A stretch of 64,000 nt of DNA, from assembly GCF_028583545.1 (NCBI RefSeq), contig NZ_CP087106.1, positions 1,116,001 to 1,180,000 on the forward strand, read 5' to 3'. The notes under the pieces were generated by a model, which searched no databases, was not told where the DNA came from, and was given only the letters and a program-made list of their open reading frames with translations. Position 1 is the first letter of the stretch; every line of letters begins with the position of its first letter. Shown in pieces: positions 1 through 11,838 of this stretch. Position numbers and translations under genes: made by a program. Source of the DNA: Methylobacterium sp. NMS14P. Lineage in GTDB: Bacteria > Pseudomonadota > Alphaproteobacteria > Rhizobiales > Beijerinckiaceae.

Positions 1-630
1 CGTGCTGCGCGCCCGCGCCGTCTCCATGGACGCCTTCAGCGTCTCCTCGAAATGCTTGCGGTTCGCCAGCCCCGTCAGGGCGTCGGTCAGGCTCTCGCGC
101 CGGGTCGCCTCGAGCTTCTCGCGCAGCGTCTCGATCTCGCTGCGGGTCTCGCGCATGCGGGCTTCGAGGATCCGGTTGTTGGCGGCGACCTCCCGGGTCG
201 TGGCGGCCAGGGTCGCGACGATCTCGCCGAACCGCGCCCGGCTCGGGACGCCCTGGGAGAGATCCTGCGCGACCCCGCGCAGGGACTCGCTGTACTGCGC
301 CGTCGAGCCCAGGGAGAGGTCCAGGATCTCGGTGACGGCCGCGATCTCGCTGAGGACGACGCGGCTGACGTCGTCGGTCGTGCTCGCGAGGCGCCGCCCG
401 TCGAGATAGGTCTCGTGCAGGTCGTCGATGTCGCCCTCGGTGAGGCAGCCGTTCTGGCTGGTGAGACGCTTCACGGCGTCGGCGAGGAGCGGCAGTTCCC
501 CCGAGACGTAAGCGTACCAGACGGCGTAGGCGCGCGGCGTCGCGGAGGGGCCGTAATCGCGAATCAGATCGTGGCTGCGCTTCGCCAGCGCGAAGCTGCG
601 ATCGCGATCCGAATAGGTCTCCTGGCTCAT
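1..630 (-). CDS. Diguanylate cyclase (GGDEF), N-terminal part, cut by window edge
   Basis: The 210 visible residues begin at an ATG (MSQETYSDRD) and run off the left edge in frame. Residues 1-180 are mostly helical with no recognised sensor fold; the last part looks like a coiled coil leading into the catalytic domain. Residues 183-191 read DALTGLANR, the hallmark opening of GGDEF domains, so the protein most likely makes cyclic di-GMP. The GGDEF active-site loop and any EAL domain lie outside the window, so activity cannot be judged. No membrane segment is visible, which suggests a cytosolic enzyme. The next gene downstream on the same strand is unknown. Confidence 0.8.
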   Translation of the reverse strand, partial: MSQETYSDRDRSFALAKRSHDLIRDYGPSATPRAYAVWYAYVSGELPLLADAVKRLTSQNGCLTEGDIDDLHETYLDGRRLASTTDDVSRVVLSEIAAVTEILDLSLGSTAQYSESLRGVAQDLSQGVPSRARFGEIVATLAATTREVAANNRILEARMRETRSEIETLREKLEATRRESLTDALTGLANRKHFEETLKASMETARARST

Positions 631-731
631 CCGTATCCCGTGGTCCGGGGCGTCCGGCGCGCATGCGCCGTCACCCAGACTTGATATACGGCCGCCTGGT
701 AGCCGGACAGTTAAGCCCAAACAGACGTCTG

Positions 732-2312
<1,581 letters not shown>

Positions 2313-2521
2313 CTGCGTTCAGGAACCGTTGCGCGCCCGGCCGGCGCGAAGGACACCGTCGCGGCAACGGCTGGGAAAGGCTCGCGCGGGGCGCTCGGAC
2401 GCTCCCGGGGCCGCGGGGCGCATGCTCCCTGTCAGTTAGGGCCTTGGCGCGACTTGTCAATCTCGCAGTGGCGACAGCGCGTGCCCGCGCACAGGGGATC
2501 GGCCGCGGGAACGGCCTCCGA

Positions 2522-2914
2522 TCAGGGGCGGAGACGGTCGGGCGCGGGCGCGACGCAGGGGTCCAGGCGGGTTGTCCGAGCGGATCGCGCCGCCGCGATG
2601 GCGCCGGTCGTCTCGGGCTCGGCCATCGGCGGAAGCGCCGCCGTCGCGAGAGCGGCCCCCGGTATCGCGACGTCGGGCCGGCTCATCCGCGCGAGCTGAT
2701 AGGCGCCGATCACCGCGACGATCCCGACCAGGCCCGCCACGCGCAACGCCCAGGGCAGGGGGCCCGCGACCCCGATCGGCTTCGCGCGCGCCGCCCGCGC
2801 AGAAGTTGAACCGGCCTGCGAACCGGCCTGCGAACCGGCTTGCGGGTCGGGCGCGGCCACGACGGTCCGGCGCTTGCCGAAGGTCGTCCGGTTCGGATCG
2901 TCGGGGCTCCGCAT
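2522..2914 (-). CDS. Small single-pass membrane protein of unknown function
   Basis: 130 residues starting MRSPDDPNRT. This ATG has GGAG 11 bases upstream; an in-frame extension to about 3178 is possible but not gene-like. An N-terminal basic stretch contains a threefold QAGS repeat (about residues 28-38). One hydrophobic segment follows (GVAGPLPWALRVAGLVGIVA region), and then an Ala/Pro-rich tail. No family is recognised. It lies 209 bases upstream of the helicase start on the same strand and could share transcription, but no promoter was resolved. Confidence 0.6.
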   Translation of the reverse strand: MRSPDDPNRTTFGKRRTVVAAPDPQAGSQAGSQAGSTSARAARAKPIGVAGPLPWALRVAGLVGIVAVIGAYQLARMSRPDVAIPGAALATAALPPMAEPETTGAIAAARSARTTRLDPCVAPAPDRLRP

Positions 2915-3364
2915 GGACAGCAATCTCCGCCGGCCGGGACCGGGGTTCGGCGCGGGGCGCGATGGGGGATCGCGGACGAGTCCGCGTGCGGCGGACCTTC
3001 GGGCAACAGGGTTAACCGAGCGCTTACGAACCCGCGCCTTTCTCGCCAAAGTTGTGCCGGAATAAAACGTTCGCTCCAGGGCGGCCCAGCAGAGACCTCG
3101 GGCGATCTCGCCCGGATCGCGGCGGCGTCCGCCAATATGCGCGACGCGCAACGCAGATACTCTTCCGGCCTTTTGCAACTGTCCGCGCCCGGGCGAGGCG
3201 CGCGGCCGGTCCGTCTGCTGTGGGACGGGGCCGCCTAGTCTTCATCTTTCGTTGACGAGATGTCCCTAGCCTGAGGAGGCTTGTTGCAGGAAAGCGACAG
3301 ACCCGCCATCCGAGAGCGCCTAGAAGGCTGCCGGCTCAAGCTAACCCCAGGACCGAACACCACC
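2915..3364. other. Divergent intergenic region, no gene seen
   Basis: 450 bases separate the small membrane protein (minus) from the porin (plus). I see no conserved reading frame, no repeat and no convincing promoter hexamers. It must hold the porin promoter and probably that of the minus-strand gene. Confidence 0.5.
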
Positions 3365-4231
3365 ATGAAGAAGCTTCTCCTCGCATCCACCGTCCTCGCC
3401 GGCATGACCGCCGCGGCGTCCGCCGCCGACCTGCCGCGCCGCGCCGCGCCGCCGCCGGTGTTCACGCCGGTGCCGGTGTTCACCTGGACCGGCTTCTACT
3501 TCGGTGTGAACGCCGGCTACGGCTTCGACGCCAACAGCCGCAACACCAGCAACTACGCCCTGCCCGGCGGCTCGCTGATCAACTCGCCCGGCACCGCCGG
3601 CGTCGTCAGCGTCAACAACCGCAGCAACAACGACGGCTTCTCGGGCGGCGCCCAGATCGGCTACAACTACCAGTTCACGCCCGGCTCCGGCGTCGTGATC
3701 GGCTTCGAGGCCGATGCCCAGTACGTCGACTTCGCTCGCCGCGCCAACGCCACCCAGAACTACGCCTTCGGCGGCGCCCCGGGCATCGCGTTCGCCGCCC
3801 CGCGCGCCTTCGTCGCCACGAGCGGGAACGGGCTGGACTACTTCGGCACGGTGCGCGGCCGCCTCGGCTACGCCTTCGACCGCACCCTCGTGTACGGCAC
3901 CGGCGGCTTCGCCTACGGCTCGGGCCAGGACGACCAGAACTTCTCCGGCAACCGCTTCCGCGACAGCTTCCGCACCGGCTGGGCCGCCGGCGGCGGCATC
4001 GAGTACGCCCTGCCGACCGACTCGTTCCTGAACTTCTTCCGCTCGAACGCCGTGACCCTGAAGGTCGAAGGTCTGTACGTCAGCCTCGACCGCCAGAAGA
4101 ACGCCGCCGGCGGCGTGTTCTACGGCAACCTCCTGCCCCCGAACGGCACCGCCTACCTCAACGGCGCCGCCGCCAAGACCGAGTTCGCCGTCGTCCGCGC
4201 CGGCCTGAACTACAAGTTCGGCTCGTACTGA
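3365..4231 (+). CDS. Outer-membrane beta-barrel protein (Omp25/Omp31-like porin family)
   Basis: 288 residues. The start MKKLLLASTVLAG opens a signal peptide ending ASAADLP, a cleavage context typical of Hyphomicrobiales Omp25-like proteins. AGGA lies 11 bases before the ATG. The mature part begins with a Pro-rich linker, then WTGFYFGVNAGYG. Alternating beta strands follow (GGAQIGYNYQF, RGRLGYAFDR, FAVVRAGLNYKF), with the chain ending KFGSY. This matches an eight-stranded outer-membrane barrel, probably abundant and structural. It stands alone and is followed by a strong intrinsic terminator. An in-frame extension upstream to 3281 lacks a signal peptide and was not used. Confidence 0.88.
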   Translation: MKKLLLASTVLAGMTAAASAADLPRRAAPPPVFTPVPVFTWTGFYFGVNAGYGFDANSRNTSNYALPGGSLINSPGTAGVVSVNNRSNNDGFSGGAQIGYNYQFTPGSGVVIGFEADAQYVDFARRANATQNYAFGGAPGIAFAAPRAFVATSGNGLDYFGTVRGRLGYAFDRTLVYGTGGFAYGSGQDDQNFSGNRFRDSFRTGWAAGGGIEYALPTDSFLNFFRSNAVTLKVEGLYVSLDRQKNAAGGVFYGNLLPPNGTAYLNGAAAKTEFAVVRAGLNYKFGSY

Positions 4232-4271
4232 GATCGAATGCCGGAGCCGGCTCGCCCGGCTCCGCGCACCG

Positions 4272-4301
4272 AAAGGGCCCGGCCGCAAGGCCGGGCCCTT
4301 T
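4272..4301 (+). terminator. Intrinsic terminator of the porin gene
   Basis: A perfect 13-bp stem AAAGGGCCCGGCC / GGCCGGGCCCTTT encloses the tetraloop GCAA, 40 bases after the porin stop codon. The A/T ends of the stem supply the short U-tract. It is nearly symmetrical. Confidence 0.85.
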
Positions 4302-4447
4302 CGCGTTCCGGGGCCGCCGGTCGACCGGTCCGAGTGCGACAGGGACGGCCGGAACCGCGCGCGCCGCCCGCGATTGAGACCGCGGCGCCCCACAGGGATC
4401 CGGACAGGGCCTTCCACGCAGGGAGCGGGCGCGCGGAGCGATCAGCC

Positions 4448-4942
4448 ATGCGAAGCCGAATCCTTCTCCTGTCGCTCGCCGCCCTCGGCCTGGCCGGCGC
4501 ACCGGCCGCCGCGCAGGACGCCAGCGTGATCGGCAAGGACACGATCCTGCCGGGCACGGGGCCGGGCACCTCGACGGACGGCAAGGGGGTGGGGCGGCTG
4601 ATGGAGGCGGCGAGCGCCGAGGACGCCGCCAAGCGTCAGGGGCTCAAGCCCGTCAGCTTCCTGACCACGAAGATGATCGGCGTGACGGTGCGCAACGCCG
4701 CGGGCGACAGCGTCGGCAAGATCGAGGACCTCCTGATCACCGACGGCGGGACGCTCAGGGCCGTGGTGATCGATGTCGGCGGCTTCCTGGGCCTCGGCAG
4801 CAAGCTCATCGCGGTCGAGCCGGGGGCCCTGGTGCTGCGGCCCGGCGGCGACCGGTTCTCTGCGGTCCTCAACATGGGCAAAGACGCGGTGGCGGCGGCC
4901 CAGCCCTTCGACCCGGCCAAGGTGATCGCGCCGCCGCGCTAG
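4448..4942 (+). CDS. PRC-barrel domain protein, exported
   Basis: 164 residues. The N-terminus MRSRILLLSLAALGLAGAPAAAQ is a clear signal peptide. From about residue 75 a PRC-barrel is visible: MIGVTVRNAAGDSVGKIEDLLI, then TLRAVVIDVGGFLGLGSK. PRC-barrels are small beta folds that bind partners, in RimM and in photosynthetic reaction centres. The exported alphaproteobacterial versions have no fixed function. It is separated from the porin by that gene's terminator and is followed by an interspersed repeat, so it is probably monocistronic. Confidence 0.82.
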   Translation: MRSRILLLSLAALGLAGAPAAAQDASVIGKDTILPGTGPGTSTDGKGVGRLMEAASAEDAAKRQGLKPVSFLTTKMIGVTVRNAAGDSVGKIEDLLITDGGTLRAVVIDVGGFLGLGSKLIAVEPGALVLRPGGDRFSAVLNMGKDAVAAAQPFDPAKVIAPPR

Positions 4943-4960
4943 GCCGCGACCGGAGCCCGT

Positions 4961-5050
4961 CTCGGCGAGCGGAGCGCAGCAACCCAGCGGCGCCCCGTCC
5001 ACCGGAGTCGCGCGATCTCGGATGGCTTCGCTCCGCCCGCGAGGACGGAG
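4961..5050. repeat. Interspersed palindromic repeat, copy 1
   Basis: A GAGCGGAGCGCAGCAACCCAG-like left arm is followed about 40 bases later by its inverted partner (GGATGGCTTCGCTCC... GCGAGGACGG). The same layout recurs near 7782-7876 and 15484-15575. It fills the gap between the PRC-barrel gene and parE. Confidence 0.65.
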
Positions 5051-5107
5051 CGGCCCCGTCGGCCGGCGCGGCGAGGTTGCGCCGGCGCGCCCGTGTCGGC
5101 GACCGCG

Positions 5108-7261
<2,154 letters not shown>

Positions 7262-7470
7262 CCCCGCATGATAGCGGAACAAACCGTAAACATCAAAGCC
7301 GTTCGCCCCGCGGCGAAGCGGCCGCATCATCGCATGCTGCGCCGCCGCGAGCGAGGGCCGCGGTCGTGCCGGGACACGGTTCCGCGCCCCGGGCCGTCAT
7401 CACGACGTTGCACAACAATGGGTTAAGGCTTTCTCGTGACCCGCATGCCCGGCTTCCACAGGCGACGCCC

Positions 7471-7495
7471 GGAACAGAACGGGACGATCGACGTT
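7471..7495 (+). promoter_or_regulatory. EcfG (general stress sigma factor) promoter
   Basis: GGAAC at 7471-7475 and CGTT at 7492-7495 are separated by exactly 16 bases, matching the known alphaproteobacterial EcfG consensus. Transcription would start near 7502, about 37 bases before the ATG of the 61-residue membrane protein. Another GGAAC at 7276 has a CGTT 19 bases on, which is too far. Confidence 0.7.
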
Positions 7496-7539
7496 GGTGG
7501 CGGAGATAAATCTTGACCGTGGTCAGGGAGCCGCAGTCC

Positions 7540-7725
7540 ATGAGCGACGCCGCGATCGAGGCCCGCCGCCTCACGTTGATCCGCTTCGAGCACGCGGCCG
7601 GCGCCGCCTTCGGCTGCGACGACGACGCGGGCCTGCCGCCCGCCCGCGCGCTGGTCAGCGCCACCACCATCGCGCTGGCGACTCTCGCGACGGCGGTCGC
7701 GGCGACGATCACCTACTTGGTCTGA
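7540..7725 (+). CDS. Small membrane protein, predicted EcfG regulon member
   Basis: 61 residues starting MSDAAIEARRLTL. The ATG has AGGGAG 9 bases upstream, and an upstream TTG at 7513 is not needed. The first 35 residues are charged. The C-terminal part (SATTIALATLATAVAATITYLV) is one membrane helix reaching the stop codon, a tail-anchor-like layout. No family is recognised. The exact EcfG promoter 37 bases upstream of the predicted leader suggests a stress-induced envelope protein. It is bounded by parE (divergent) and a repeat. Confidence 0.65.
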   Translation: MSDAAIEARRLTLIRFEHAAGAAFGCDDDAGLPPARALVSATTIALATLATAVAATITYLV

Positions 7726-7781
7726 ACCCGATCGCCGACTCCACTCCGCGGTGAGAGAGCGGCATCGCTGGCGCTGCCTCA

Positions 7782-7876
7782 CCACGTCTTTGCGAGCGGA
7801 GCGAAGCAACCCAGCCGGCGCCACGTCCGGCGACCTTGCGCTGCCCTGGATCGCTTCGCTACGCTCGCGAGGACGG
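7782..7876. repeat. Interspersed palindromic repeat, copy 2
   Basis: The left arm GCGAGCGGAGCGAAGCAACC and the inverted right arm GGATCGCTTCGCTACGCTCG flank about 40 bases of spacer. It lies between the small membrane gene and the 3' end of topA. It is the best-preserved of the three copies. Confidence 0.75.
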
Positions 7877-7898
7877 AGCAGCGTCCGTCAGCGAATTC

Positions 7899-10583
7899 TC
7901 AGCCCGCGCTCGACTTCTTCGCGGCCGCCTTCTTGGCCGCCGGCTTCTTGGTGGCGGTCTTCTTCGCCGCCGGCTTGTCGCCGCCCGCGGCCCGCGCCGA
8001 GCCCTTCCGAACCGCCCCGCGCTTCGCCGGCTTGCCGCCGCCCGCGGCGCGCTTGGCGTTCACCAGGGCGACCGCCTCCTCCAGCGTCAGCGCCTCGGCG
8101 CTCATCGTCTTCGGCAGCGTGGCGTTGACCTCGCCGTCCGTGACGTAGGGCCCGTACTTGCCGGCCTTGACCACGAGGTCGCGCCCGCTCGTCTCATCCT
8201 TGCCCAGCGGCCGGCCGGGATCGGCGGCCGGGCGGCCGCGACCGCCGCCCTGCTCCTTGGCGACGATCAGGTCGATGGCGCGGTTGCCGCCGATCTCCAG
8301 CACGTCGTCGTCCTTGCCGAGATTGGCGTAGGTCTTCCCGTGCTGCACGTAGGGCCCGAACCGGCCGAGATTGGCCAGGATCGGCTCGCCGGTCTCGGGG
8401 TGGCGCGCGACCTCGCGGGGCAGCGCCAGCAGCGCCAGCGCCTTGTTCAGATCCACGTCCGAGGGGCTGAGCCCCTTCGGCAGCGACGAGCGCTTCGGCT
8501 TCTCGGCGCCCTTCTCGGCGGAGGCCTCGCCGAGCTGCAGGAACGGACCGAACCGGCCGTCGCGCAGCGTCACCGGCAGGCCGGTCGCGGGATCGTCGCC
8601 CAGCACGCGCACGCCCGGCTGGCCGCCCTCGGCCGAGGAGCCGTCGCCGTCGCCGTCGACGCCCGAGGCCGAGAGCTGGCGGGTGTACTTGCACTCCGGG
8701 TAGTTCGAGCAGCCGATGAAGGCGCCGAACTTGCCGAGCTTCAGCGACAGCTGGCCGGAGCCGCAGGTCGGGCAGGTGCGCGGGTTCGAGCCGTCGCCCT
8801 TGTCGGGGAAGATGTGCGGGCCGAGGAGGCCGTTCAGCGCCTCCAGGACGTCGGCGACGCGCAGCTCCTTGGTCTCGCCGATCGCCGCCGAGAAGTCGCG
8901 CCAGAAGTCGCGCAGCACCGCCCGCCAGTCGATCTCGGCGTTGGAGACGCGGTCGAGCTGCTCCTCGAGGCCGGCGGTGAAGTCGTACTCGACGTACCGC
9001 CGGAAGAAGCTCTCCAGGAAGCCCGTGACGAGCCGCCCCTTGTCCTCCGGCTGCAGCCGCTTCTTCTCGATCTTGACGTACTCGCGGTCGCGCAGGGTCT
9101 GCAGCACCGCCGCGTAGGTCGAGGGACGGCCGATGCCGAGCTCCTCCATGCGCTTCACGAGGCTCGCCTCGGAGTAGCGCGGCGGCGGCTCGGTGAAGTG
9201 CTGGGTCGAGCTGATCCGCTCGCGGCTGAGCGGGTCGCCGGCCTTCATGGGCGGCAGGCGGCGGCTCTCCTCGTCCTCCTCGTCGTCCTTGCCCTCCTGG
9301 TAGAGGGTCAGGAAGCCGTCGAACTTCACCACCTGGCCGGTCGCGCGCAGGTCGATGGTCCGCGGCCCGACCTTGGCGGTGACGTCGACGGTGGTCCGCT
9401 CCAGCTCGGCCGATTCCATCTGGCTCGCCATGGTGCGGGTCCAGATCAGCTCGTAGAGCCGGGCCTGCTCGGGCTCGAGGTGGCGCGCCACCGACTTGGG
9501 CAGGCGGCCCATGTCGGTCGGCCGCACCGCCTCGTGGGCCTCCTGGGCGTTCTTGGCCTTGACGCTGTACTTGCGCGGCACGTCCGGCACGTAGCGGTCG
9601 CCGAACTCCTTGCCGATCACCCGGCGGGCGTCCTGGATCGCCTCCGGCGCCATGTCGACGCCGTCGGTCCGCATGTAGGTGATGATGCCGACCGTCTCGC
9701 CGCCGATGTCGACGCCCTCGTAGAGGCGCTGGGCGACCCGCATGGTCTGGGCCGGCGCCATGCCGAGCTTGCGGGAGGCCTCCTGCTGCAGCGTCGAGGT
9801 CGTGAACGGCGGCTGCGGGTGGCGCTTGGCGGGCTTGGCCTCGACGCTCGCCACCTGGAAGGTCGCGAGCTCGAGGTCGCGCTTGAAGGCGGCCGCCTCC
9901 TCGCCCGTGCCGACGTCGAGGCGCTGGATGCGCTTGCCGTCGGCGCCCACGAGGCGGGCCTCGAAGGTCGCGCCGTCGGCGGTCGTCAGCGTCGCGATGA
10001 GCGTCCAGTACTCGCGCGGCTTGAACCGCTCGATCTCCATCTCGCGCTCGACGACGAGGCGGAGCGCCACGGACTGCACGCGCCCGGCCGAGCGGGCGCC
10101 CGGCAGCTTGCGCCACAGGACCGGCGAGAGGTTGAAGCCCACGAGGTAGTCGAGCGCCCGGCGCGCCAGGTAGGCGTCGACCAGCGCCTGGTCGATCTCC
10201 CGCGGCTTGCGCATCGCCTGCTCGACCGACGCCTTGGTGATGGCGTTGAAGGTCACGCGCTCGACCGGGATACCCTTGAGCGCCTTGCGGGCGGTCAGCG
10301 CCTCCAGCACGTGCCAGGAGATCGCCTCGCCCTCGCGATCCGGGTCGGTGGCGAGGATCAGCTTGTCGGCGCCCTTGACCGCCTTGGCGATCTCCGAGAC
10401 CCGGCTCGCCCCGCGGTCGGCCAGCTCCCAGACCATGTGAAAGTCCTGCTCGGGATCCACCGAACCGTCCTTGGGCGGCAGGTCGCGGATGTGCCCGAAG
10501 GAGGCGATGACTTCATAGTCGCGGCCGAGATACTTATTGATCGTCTTGGCTTTGGCCGGCGACTCGACGACGACGACTTTCAT
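7899..10583 (-). CDS. topA: DNA topoisomerase I
   Basis: 894 residues. The start MKVVVVESPAKAKTINKYLG is the Toprim domain. The catalytic tyrosine is Y303, in ITYMRTDGVD. Near residues 600-628 a four-cysteine zinc finger reads CPTCGSG... CSNYPEC. Further C-terminal repeats of the type 'GRFGPFLQLG / GRFGPYVQHG / GKYGPYVTDG' follow. The protein ends in a Lys/Ala-rich tail (repeated AAKKxxxKKPAAKK) like those of other high-GC bacteria. It relaxes negative supercoils. The 301-base stretch upstream probably carries its promoter. Confidence 0.95.
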   Translation of the reverse strand: MKVVVVESPAKAKTINKYLGRDYEVIASFGHIRDLPPKDGSVDPEQDFHMVWELADRGASRVSEIAKAVKGADKLILATDPDREGEAISWHVLEALTARKALKGIPVERVTFNAITKASVEQAMRKPREIDQALVDAYLARRALDYLVGFNLSPVLWRKLPGARSAGRVQSVALRLVVEREMEIERFKPREYWTLIATLTTADGATFEARLVGADGKRIQRLDVGTGEEAAAFKRDLELATFQVASVEAKPAKRHPQPPFTTSTLQQEASRKLGMAPAQTMRVAQRLYEGVDIGGETVGIITYMRTDGVDMAPEAIQDARRVIGKEFGDRYVPDVPRKYSVKAKNAQEAHEAVRPTDMGRLPKSVARHLEPEQARLYELIWTRTMASQMESAELERTTVDVTAKVGPRTIDLRATGQVVKFDGFLTLYQEGKDDEEDEESRRLPPMKAGDPLSRERISSTQHFTEPPPRYSEASLVKRMEELGIGRPSTYAAVLQTLRDREYVKIEKKRLQPEDKGRLVTGFLESFFRRYVEYDFTAGLEEQLDRVSNAEIDWRAVLRDFWRDFSAAIGETKELRVADVLEALNGLLGPHIFPDKGDGSNPRTCPTCGSGQLSLKLGKFGAFIGCSNYPECKYTRQLSASGVDGDGDGSSAEGGQPGVRVLGDDPATGLPVTLRDGRFGPFLQLGEASAEKGAEKPKRSSLPKGLSPSDVDLNKALALLALPREVARHPETGEPILANLGRFGPYVQHGKTYANLGKDDDVLEIGGNRAIDLIVAKEQGGGRGRPAADPGRPLGKDETSGRDLVVKAGKYGPYVTDGEVNATLPKTMSAEALTLEEAVALVNAKRAAGGGKPAKRGAVRKGSARAAGGDKPAAKKTATKKPAAKKAAAKKSSAG

Positions 10584-10884
10584 TCAGACCTCTGCCCCTG
10601 ACGGGGCCTGGGCGCGACGGACGAATTCTGTTCGAGATTCGCGTGGGACGTATGCCCGCCGTCGGGCCGGGGCCGCGCGCCGGGCACAAGTGGGTCACGG
10701 GCGGCGGGTTGTCAAATCGCGAGGTTGTTCGGGGGAGCCGCCGCGCGGCACTTTTCACGCCGGGTCCCGGGTCAGGTTCCGCTTCGCTCCACCTGTCCGG
10801 GAAAGAGGCCGTGCCGGATGAAGCGCGACCCGGGCTCCAGCACGGAACTCGCCGCGTCAGCAGCTCAAAATCCCGTCAGTCGCC
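10584..10884. other. Intergenic region upstream of topA, nothing recognised
   Basis: About 300 bases between the topA start and the end of the molybdoenzyme gene, which is transcribed toward topA. No reading frame with gene-like composition, no terminator with a T-run and no repeat were seen. Confidence 0.45.
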
Positions 10885-11838
10885 TCAGATCCCCGCGTAC
10901 CACTCGTAGCCGCGGTCCTCCCAGTAGCCGCCGCTGCCCTGGCCGATCCCGGCGAGCGACTCCACCATCTCGACCCGCATCACGTACTTGGCCTGCTTGT
11001 AGCCGAGCTGGCGCTCGACCCGCAGGCGCAGGGGCGCGCCGTTCGAGACCGGCAGCGGCTTGCCGTTGAGGTCGTAGGCCAGGATCGTCTGCGGGTTGAA
11101 GGCGTCGTAGAGGTCGATGCTCTCGTAGTAGCGGATCGGGATCCCGGTCGGCTCGGGCTCCGGGCTGCCCTGGCCCCAGTCGTCCTTGGGCGCGTCGGTC
11201 GCGGTGGCCGGGCCGCCCCAATCGTCGGCGGCGGCGAGCTGGACGTAGGCCTCGCGGACCGCGCCGGGATGGGTCGGGCGCCACAGGGACGCCCCCTGGC
11301 CGCGCCCCTTGCCCCCGCCCTTGGGTCCCGCCTCGACCTCCAGCGTGTCGGCGCAGTGGAACACCGCGTAGCGCGCCTGGGGCTTCAGCCCGGCCTTCTT
11401 CAGCACCTCGGCGAGCGGCGCGCCGCTCCACTGCCCGATGCAGCTCCAGCCCTCCACGCAATCGTGACGGGTGATCTGGGTGCGCGAGGGCAGGGCGCGC
11501 AGGTCCGCGAGGCTGAGCGCGAGCGGCGTCTGGACGAGCCCGTCCACCGTCAGCCTGAAGTCCGAGAATGTCTGCGCCGCCAGCGCCCGGTAGGCGCGGT
11601 CCGGCGGGTCGATCGTGCCGTTCGGCTTGAACCAGGGCGAGATCATCGAGGCCGGGAATTCCCGGGCCAGGGTCGCGGGCGACATCAGCAGGCGCTGGAC
11701 GTAGAGGTTGGCATCCTCGCCGACCTGGAGCGTGCGCTGCCCCGTCTCGCTCCCGGCGAACCGGTCGCAGCCGCCGAGGAGGGCGGTGCCCATCAGGCCC
11801 GCACCCGCGGTGAGGAGCTTGCGGCGGTGGAGGATCAT
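10885..11838 (-). CDS. Molybdopterin-dependent oxidoreductase, sulfite-oxidase fold (MsrP/YedY-like)
   Basis: 317 residues. The N-terminus MILHRRKLLTAGAGL carries a Tat-like twin arginine and then a lipobox (LLGGC), suggesting a Tat-exported lipoprotein. Residues 125-135 read HDCVEGWSCIG; C127 matches the cysteine that ligates molybdenum in this superfamily (DCVEGWS motif). The chain ends GGYWEDRGYEWYAGI, as is usual in the family. The cytochrome b gene upstream overlaps it by 4 bases (ATGA), so the two are probably an electron-transfer pair. The substrate is unknown; methionine sulfoxide or another S/N-oxide is possible. Confidence 0.85.
   Translation of the reverse strand: MILHRRKLLTAGAGLMGTALLGGCDRFAGSETGQRTLQVGEDANLYVQRLLMSPATLAREFPASMISPWFKPNGTIDPPDRAYRALAAQTFSDFRLTVDGLVQTPLALSLADLRALPSRTQITRHDCVEGWSCIGQWSGAPLAEVLKKAGLKPQARYAVFHCADTLEVEAGPKGGGKGRGQGASLWRPTHPGAVREAYVQLAAADDWGGPATATDAPKDDWGQGSPEPEPTGIPIRYYESIDLYDAFNPQTILAYDLNGKPLPVSNGAPLRLRVERQLGYKQAKYVMRVEMVESLAGIGQGSGGYWEDRGYEWYAGI

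Noticed and set aside
7276..7303. Another GGAAC...CGTT pair upstream of the 61-residue protein
   Set aside because: Spacing is 19 bases, outside the 16-17 range; the exact match at 7471-7495 is closer to the gene.
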